Assembly (NCBI GenBank): GCA_017939755.1
Contig: JAGBAJ010000033.1
Span: 1-46,931 of the forward strand
Length of the DNA stretch: 46,931 bases
Direction: 5' to 3'
Origin: Clostridia bacterium
Lineage (GTDB): Bacteria; Bacillota; Clostridia; TANB77; CAG-508
Every line of letters starts with the position of its first letter. Positions within the stretch are counted from its first letter, which is position 1. The notes below the pieces were generated by a model that searched no databases, was not told the DNA's origin, and saw only the letters and a list, made by a program, of their open reading frames with translations. A program made the translations under genes and the position numbers. Positions 42,423-46,931 of the stretch are shown piece by piece.

Positions 42423-43148
42423 TTATAATATGATTACAGCTGTAATATTATCTAATCCACCGAATTCATTAGCTTTGTCTATTAGGACATCGGCAGCAGC
42501 CTCTGGATTTTCTTTGATAATTTGATAAATTTTTTCCTCTTTTACCATATTTGTTAATCCGTCAGAACACATTAACAAAATATCATCTTTTATGAATCCT
42601 TTTACCATTACATCTGGTTCAACAAAGGCTGTACATCCTAGAGCTTTTGTAAGCATATTTTTCTTTGGATGATTATAAGCCTCATCTTTTGTTATATTTC
42701 CCTCTTTTAATAGCTGTTCAACGTAACTATGGTCAGTCGTTAGTCTTCTAAAGAAATCTTTTCTTAATCTATATACTCTACTATCACCAACATGACCAAT
42801 GTATATTCTTCCTGCATATATTAAACATACATCTAGAGTAGTTCCCATTCCTGTATATTCCTCATCTTCTTTTGATTTTTCATATACAACCATATTTGCA
42901 TACTCTATAGCATTTTTTATAAGCTCTAATATTCTTTCTTTATCCTTTTTAGTTTCTTCAAAATTATTAAGTATGAAATTCTTTGTTGATTCCACTGCTA
43001 ATTTGCTAGCAATTTCACCACCTTTATATCCTCCCATACCATCAGCCACGATAAACAAATTTACCTCATCATTTTGATCAGATATATAATAATTATCCTG
43101 ATTCATTTCTCTAACTCTACCTATATCTGATCTCGCAAAAGCTTTCAT
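42423..43148 (-). CDS. prpC: PP2C-family protein phosphatase
   Basis: A metal-dependent phosphatase that reverses PrkC phosphorylation. 241 aa. Metal-site motifs: DIGRVREMNQDN, VADGMGGYKGGEIAS, GMGTTLD, HVGDSRVYR, LMCSDGLTN and GGLDNITAV. Cytosolic. Directly upstream of prkC and downstream of rlmN, as in many Bacillota. Confidence 0.96.
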   Translation of the reverse strand: MKAFARSDIGRVREMNQDNYYISDQNDEVNLFIVADGMGGYKGGEIASKLAVESTKNFILNNFEETKKDKERILELIKNAIEYANMVVYEKSKEDEEYTGMGTTLDVCLIYAGRIYIGHVGDSRVYRLRKDFFRRLTTDHSYVEQLLKEGNITKDEAYNHPKKNMLTKALGCTAFVEPDVMVKGFIKDDILLMCSDGLTNMVKEEKIYQIIKENPEAAADVLIDKANEFGGLDNITAVIIL

Positions 43149-43184
43149 AAAACCTCCTATTAATCAGCAATTTTTATGTTACCT

Positions 43185-44210
43185 TTATTTTTTTAGATTT
43201 TTTCTTCTTAATTGCCCACATGCAGCATCAATATCTGATCCTAGCTCTCTTCTTATTGTTGCTACAATACCATTATCATTTAAATAATCTCTAAATTTTA
43301 AGATGTTTTCATTTGTACTTTTTGAATACTGACCATTCTCTATTTTGTTTATGGGTATTAAATTTACATGGCAAAGCATTCCTTTTAATAATTTAACTAA
43401 TCTTTTTGCATCTTCTAAATTATCATTATTGTCCTTTGCTAAAGCATATTCAAAAGATATTCTTTTATTAGTTATTTTTATATAATCCTTGCATGCTTTC
43501 ATTAGCTCATTTATGTTATATCTATTATTTATTGGCATCATACTACTTCTTTGTTCATCTGTAGTTGCATGCAATGAAATAGACAATGTGCACTGAATAT
43601 TTTCATTTGCCAAATCATATATTTTAGGAACCAATCCGCTTGTTGAAACACTAATATGCCTTGTCCCAATATTTAGTCCTTTTTGATTGTTTAATATATT
43701 TATTGCTTTTATAACATTGTCATAGTTATCTAATGGCTCTCCAATTCCCATAAATACTATGTTTGATATTCTATCACCAATATCTTGCTCTACTGCAACA
43801 ATTTGCTCTACTATTTCTCCAGCAGATAAATTTCTTATAAATTGAACTCCAGTTGATGCACAAAATTTGCAACCCATTTTACATCCAATTTGTGATGATA
43901 CACAAACAGTCTTTCCATGATGATATTGCATCAATACGGTTTCTATTGCATTTCCATCTAGGACATCAAACAAATATTTTTTTGTTCCATCTGATGATTC
44001 CTGTTTTTTTAGTATGTTATAATTACACATACTATAATTATCTTTTAACTTTTCTCTTAACTCTATTGATAAATTCGTCATTTCATCAAATGTTTTTACT
44101 TTTTCTATATATAACCATTTAAATATTTGCTCTGCTCTATACTTTTTTTCTCCAATTGATACTAGCTCTTCTTGTAAGTCTTGTAAATCATAATCCTTTA
44201 TATTTTTCAT
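43185..44210 (-). CDS. rlmN: 23S rRNA (A2503-C2)/tRNA methyltransferase RlmN
   Basis: A radical SAM methyltransferase acting on A2503 of 23S rRNA. 341 aa. An N-terminal helical domain, the cluster motif CKMGCKFC, the SAM-binding FMGIGEPLDNYD block, SVSTSGLVPKI, and near the C-terminus DIDAACGQLR, with the Cys that forms the methyl carrier adduct partner. ATG after GAAAAGGAAAAGAGTATAATTT. First gene of the rlmN-prpC-prkC-rsgA-rpe cluster. Confidence 0.96.
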   Translation of the reverse strand: MKNIKDYDLQDLQEELVSIGEKKYRAEQIFKWLYIEKVKTFDEMTNLSIELREKLKDNYSMCNYNILKKQESSDGTKKYLFDVLDGNAIETVLMQYHHGKTVCVSSQIGCKMGCKFCASTGVQFIRNLSAGEIVEQIVAVEQDIGDRISNIVFMGIGEPLDNYDNVIKAINILNNQKGLNIGTRHISVSTSGLVPKIYDLANENIQCTLSISLHATTDEQRSSMMPINNRYNINELMKACKDYIKITNKRISFEYALAKDNNDNLEDAKRLVKLLKGMLCHVNLIPINKIENGQYSKSTNENILKFRDYLNDNGIVATIRRELGSDIDAACGQLRRKNLKK

Positions 44211-44307
44211 AAATTATACTCTTTTCCTTTTCATTGCTTTTATATCATAAATTTGCTTTTTTTTCAATAGCTTAAAATATATATTTTAACATGGAAATAT
44301 ATGAAGT

Positions 44308-44441
44308 GTTACTAGTCAGTCATATTTGAAAAGATAGGTAATAGAAAGTCTTAGTATTTATATTTTACAGCTATCGAAACACAAATGTTTCAATACGAAC
44401 GCTTTGCTACTTAAAATAATTATCTAAAGAGAGAATTATTT
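44308..44441. repeat. Family B repeat, copy 3 (right end missing)
   Basis: Begins GTTACTAGTCAGTC and runs collinear with copy 1 through the AAGTCTTAGTATTTAT arm, the ACAGCTATC loop, a GAAACA/TGTTTC hairpin and the AAAATAATTATCT arm, then stops at the end of the 71-aa gene. Its stem partner and right terminus are lost, so this copy is probably dead. Confidence 0.8.
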
Positions 44442-44443
44442 TT

Positions 44444-44659
44444 CTATATCTTTTCATATATTTGCTGTAGCTTTTTGAACATAACAGCATTGTTCATATC
44501 ATCAATCTCATTAAATTCTTGCAGTTTATCCAATTTATTATTAATTGAGCTCTGATTTTTTTGTATATTTATTAATAGCTCTATTTGTCTATATTGTAAT
44601 TCACTTAATATTTCATCTATTTTATCAATTTTTTTAATGACTAGTTTTCTGTATAACAT
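44444..44659 (-). CDS. Small helical protein, 71 aa
   Basis: Not recognised. Start ATG 44659 with GGAG 8 bases upstream (an in-frame GTG three codons earlier overlaps that site). The sequence is a continuous amphipathic helix with I/L heptads (KIDKIDEILSELQ; LLINIQKN; KLDKLQEF), so probably a coiled-coil oligomer, without a membrane segment. Its promoter carries a perfect dyad over the -10 box. Its end abuts the broken edge of family B copy 3, so the C-terminus may have been changed by the repeat. Confidence 0.6.
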   Translation of the reverse strand: MLYRKLVIKKIDKIDEILSELQYRQIELLINIQKNQSSINNKLDKLQEFNEIDDMNNAVMFKKLQQIYEKI

Positions 44660-44682
44660 ATTAACCACTCCTTTATAAATAT

Positions 44683-44723
44683 TGTAGTATAATGATACTA
44701 CATTGCCAAAATAAATTTGTCAA
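44683..44723 (-). promoter_or_regulatory. Promoter and operator of the 71-aa gene
   Basis: Minus strand: TTGACA (44723-44718), a 17-base spacer, TAGTAT (44700-44695). The perfect dyad TGTAGTAT-CATT-ATACTACA (44702-44683) covers the -10 box, a typical repressor site. Confidence 0.75.
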
Positions 44724-44802
44724 TATTTCTACGAACATTTTTTCGTTTTTTTTGTGTATGTTAGAAGTCATTATTAAATGCATTGATTTATGTGAAATAA
44801 TT

Positions 44803-44842
44803 AAACGCCCCAAAAGTAAGCATAACTCAAACTTTTGAGGCA
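44803..44842 (-). terminator. Terminator of aspS
   Basis: Minus strand: GCCTCAAAAGT, a 13-base loop, ACTTTTGGGGC (one G-U), then GTTTAATTATTT; 8 bases after the aspS stop. Confidence 0.75.
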
Positions 44843-44849
44843 TAATTTT

Positions 44850-46622
44850 CTAGTTGTTTTCTACATCTATTTTTATATGGACATCTTTTAATTGCTCCTC
44901 CGTTACAACTGATGGAGCATTCATTAATAAATCTCTAGCCTTTTTATTTTTAGGGAATGCTATAACTTCTCTAATATTTAGTGAATCTGTTAGTAAAAGT
45001 AACATTCTATCTAAACCAGGTGCAGCTCCTGCATGTGGTGGTGTTCCATATTGGAAGGCTTTATATAATGCACCAAAACGTGTTTCTACATCCTTTTCTG
45101 TATATCCTGCAATTTCAAACGCTTTAACCATAAGCTCTGGATTATGATTTCTCACTGCTCCAGATGCCATTTCAAATCCATTACAAACAACGTCAAACTG
45201 GTATGCAACAACATCTAATGGATCTTGCGTATTCAATGCATCTAATCCACCCTTTGGCATTGAAAATGGATTGTGATTAAAGTCTATTTTCCCTTCATCT
45301 GATAATTCGTACATAGGAAATTCTGTAATCATACAGAATCTATACACGTCTTTTTCTAATAAGTCTAAACGTTTTCCAAGCTCAATTCTAACTAATCCTG
45401 CTATTTTTTGAGCTAATTTTAGCTCGTCAGCAATAAAGAATACTGCATCGTTTGGTTTTACCCCAAAATCCGCTTCTAATTTATCTTTTATATTATCTGT
45501 TACAAATTTAGCAATACCGCCATTTACAACGTTTTCGCCATCAATTTTAACCCAGGCTAAACCCTTTGCGTCAGTTTCTTCTGTAGCAAACTCTGTCATT
45601 TTATCAAAGAACTTTCTACCCTGCTCAGCGCCATTTGGAACAACTATTGCTTTTATAGTTTTATCTTTAAATGCATTGAATTCGCTACCTTTAAATAGCT
45701 CTGTTACATCTTGAATTATTAATGGGTTTCTTAAATCTGGCTTATCTATACCATATTTTTCCATAGCTTCTCTATATGGAATTTGTAAAAATGGTCCCTC
45801 ATCAACTTTCCATGTAGTAAATTTTTTAAATGTTGATACAAAAAGCTCTTCTAATACTCTAAATACATCTTCTTGCTCTGCAAAGCTCATTTCAAAGTCA
45901 ACCTGATAAAATTCTCCTGGTGCTCTATCTGCTCTTGGGTCTTCATCTCTAAAGCATGGAGCTATTTGGAAATACTTATCAAATCCAGATACCATTAATA
46001 ATTGCTTAAATTGTTGTGGTGCCTGTGGAAGAGCATAAAACTCTCCTGGATGTAATCTACTTGGAACCAAGTAATCTCTAGCTCCTTCTGGAGATGAATT
46101 TGCAATTATTGGTGTTTGAATTTCATTAAATCCAAGCTCTGTTAGCTTGTCCCTTAAATGTTTCATTACTTTTGAACGTAATAATATTGTATTATGAATT
46201 CTATCATTTCTTAAGTCTAAGAATCTATATTCTAACCTTAAATCCTCTCTAACGGAATCAATATCAGCTTTTTCTGAGTTAATTTCAAAAGGTAATGTTG
46301 ATTGACATTTACCTAGTATTTCGATTTTTTTCGCGGTAACTTCAATCTCGCCTGTTGGTATTTTTGTATTTTTATTTGATCTTTCAACAACTACACCATT
46401 TACCTGAATTACACACTCTGTAACAACTCCATCTAGTTGTTTTTGAAGCTCTCTGTCATCTGATACTACTATTTGTGTTATTCCATATTGGTCACGTAAG
46501 TCTATAAACTTCATGGCACCTAAGTTTCTTATTCTTTGCACCCATCCAGATAGTCTAACTTCTTCATCTACATTAGCTATGTTCAATTCACCGCATGTGT
46601 GAGTTCTATATATATTATTCAT
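44850..46622 (-). CDS. aspS: Aspartyl-tRNA synthetase
   Basis: Charges tRNA-Asp (and, if Asn is made by amidation, possibly tRNA-Asn). About 590 aa from ATG 46622 (AAGGAAG 7 bases upstream), two codons after an alternative ATG. N-terminal OB-fold (1-105), class II core with IQTPIIANSSPEGARDYLVPSR, motif 2 FRDEDPRADRAPGEF, the bacterial GAD insertion (about 290-415), and motif 3 GAAPGLDRMLLLL. The flipping-loop motif is QAPQ where QSPQ is common. Monocistronic. Confidence 0.97.
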   Translation of the reverse strand: MNNIYRTHTCGELNIANVDEEVRLSGWVQRIRNLGAMKFIDLRDQYGITQIVVSDDRELQKQLDGVVTECVIQVNGVVVERSNKNTKIPTGEIEVTAKKIEILGKCQSTLPFEINSEKADIDSVREDLRLEYRFLDLRNDRIHNTILLRSKVMKHLRDKLTELGFNEIQTPIIANSSPEGARDYLVPSRLHPGEFYALPQAPQQFKQLLMVSGFDKYFQIAPCFRDEDPRADRAPGEFYQVDFEMSFAEQEDVFRVLEELFVSTFKKFTTWKVDEGPFLQIPYREAMEKYGIDKPDLRNPLIIQDVTELFKGSEFNAFKDKTIKAIVVPNGAEQGRKFFDKMTEFATEETDAKGLAWVKIDGENVVNGGIAKFVTDNIKDKLEADFGVKPNDAVFFIADELKLAQKIAGLVRIELGKRLDLLEKDVYRFCMITEFPMYELSDEGKIDFNHNPFSMPKGGLDALNTQDPLDVVAYQFDVVCNGFEMASGAVRNHNPELMVKAFEIAGYTEKDVETRFGALYKAFQYGTPPHAGAAPGLDRMLLLLTDSLNIREVIAFPKNKKARDLLMNAPSVVTEEQLKDVHIKIDVENN

Positions 46623-46747
46623 ATGCATACTTCCTTATTTTGTATATTTAAGTTTTTGGAAAACTTATAAACCCTATTCATTCTATTTGAAAATTTTATG
46701 ACCAGCATACAATATATAAATGTCTATATACTAAAATAGTCTACATT

Positions 46748-46775
46748 ATTATACCAATTTTTTCATAAAATTCAA
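46748..46775 (-). promoter_or_regulatory. Promoter of aspS
   Basis: Minus strand: TTGAAT (46775-46770), a 16-base spacer ending TGG, TATAAT (46753-46748). It lies 18 bases from the left end of the IS. Confidence 0.7.
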
Positions 46776-46793
46776 TATTTTCGAATAATTTTT

Positions 46794-46931
46794 CAGGGTA
46801 ATTTCATCAAATATTACAGAATTGTAATATTTGATAAAATATGTTAGTATTCATCTCGGTGATGAAAGTGAGTATGAATGAGATTTTTAATATGTATTTT
46901 GGAATAATAGAAGATGAGAGAGACCCAGCAA
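46794..46931 (+). mobile_element. Left end of an ISAs1-like insertion sequence (truncated by window)
   Basis: Starts CAGGGTAATTTCATC at 46794. Its first 25 bases are the exact reverse complement of the IS end at 117-141. An inner dyad (AATATTACA / TGTAATATT) follows, then a transposase start. Same orientation as the fragment at the window's beginning. Confidence 0.75.
46862..46931 (+). CDS. Transposase, N-terminal fragment (ISAs1-like, partial)
   Basis: An open frame from ATG 46862 (or 46874) to the window edge: 23 residues, with IFNMYFGIIEDERDPA matching the start of ISAs1-family transposases, which typically read xxxIPDPR. The ribosome site is weak (AAAGTGAG before the second ATG). The catalytic DDE domain lies beyond the window. 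Confidence 0.6.
   Translation, partial: MKVSMNEIFNMYFGIIEDERDPA

Noticed and set aside
46629..46747. T-box or other riboswitch ahead of aspS
   Set aside because: No T-box sequence (TGGNACCGCG) or specifier stem was found in the leader, nor before lysS.
1..46931. CRISPR array, tRNA or rRNA genes
   Set aside because: No regularly spaced repeats of CRISPR type, no tRNA cloverleaf with GTTCRANNC, and no rRNA segments were seen. The dispersed repeats have other structures.

Overview
The window looks like chromosomal DNA of a low-GC, endospore-forming member of the Clostridia (Bacillota). The evidence is the AT-rich sequence, strong GGAGG-type ribosome binding sites, frequent TTG and GTG starts, an A-type RNase P RNA, spoIIP and spoIIM, pta-ackA, ftsEX, and an rlmN-prpC-prkC-rsgA-rpe cluster. 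Genus and species cannot be read from the sequence. Almost every gene lies on the minus strand; only the acyltransferase gene (about 12.9-14.7 kb) and the DUF4364 gene (about 38.1 kb) are clearly on plus. No tRNA, rRNA or CRISPR array was seen.

Layout. Both window ends are pieces of an ISAs1-like insertion sequence in the same orientation: the 3' end of a transposase plus right end at 1-141, and the left end plus transposase start at 46794-46931. Between them are: an unknown gene and rnpB (0.2-1.8 kb); a fermentation and surface block with ackA1, a membrane-anchored protein, an LPxTG vWA protein, a 56-aa small protein, ackA2 and pta (1.9-8 kb); an isolated, more GC-rich duplicated-domain gene (8-9.2 kb); spoIIP and rarA (9.4-12 kb); a second GC-richer small gene (12.4 kb); an OatA-like acyltransferase, a CDF exporter with Mn-type metal ligands, a split chromate transporter and LysR (12.9-18 kb); Nudix, xth, an S66 peptidase, and an ECF sigma/anti-sigma pair (18-22.6 kb); xerD, spoIIM, tmcAL, a coiled-coil gene, a GH25 lysozyme and lysS (23-30 kb); a YwaF/TMEM164-like membrane protein and an unknown gene (30.4-32.7 kb); the division and cell-wall group ctpA, M23 hydrolase, ftsX, ftsE, with trmB (33-38 kb); then DUF4364, rpe, rsgA, prkC, prpC, rlmN, a 71-aa protein and aspS (38-46.6 kb).

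Functional themes. Pta and AckA make ATP from acetyl-CoA. FtsEX, the M23 hydrolase, CtpA, PrkC/PrpC, the GH25 enzyme, the S66 peptidase and the acyltransferase all concern wall growth and remodelling. SpoIIP, SpoIIM and possibly FtsEX tie this to sporulation.

The least explained content is three families of intergenic structured repeats. Family A has two copies and a fragment (near 1.2, 28.3 and 30.0 kb). Family B has three copies (14.7, 32.8 and 44.3 kb). Family C has three copies (20.7, 30.2 and 31.4 kb). Families B and C begin GTTAC and end GTAAC, are flanked by 7-8 bp direct repeats, and contain long stems whose two arms change together between copies. They look like non-autonomous mobile elements, or mobile structured RNA/terminator elements, and several sit exactly at gene ends. 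No transposase in the window matches their termini.
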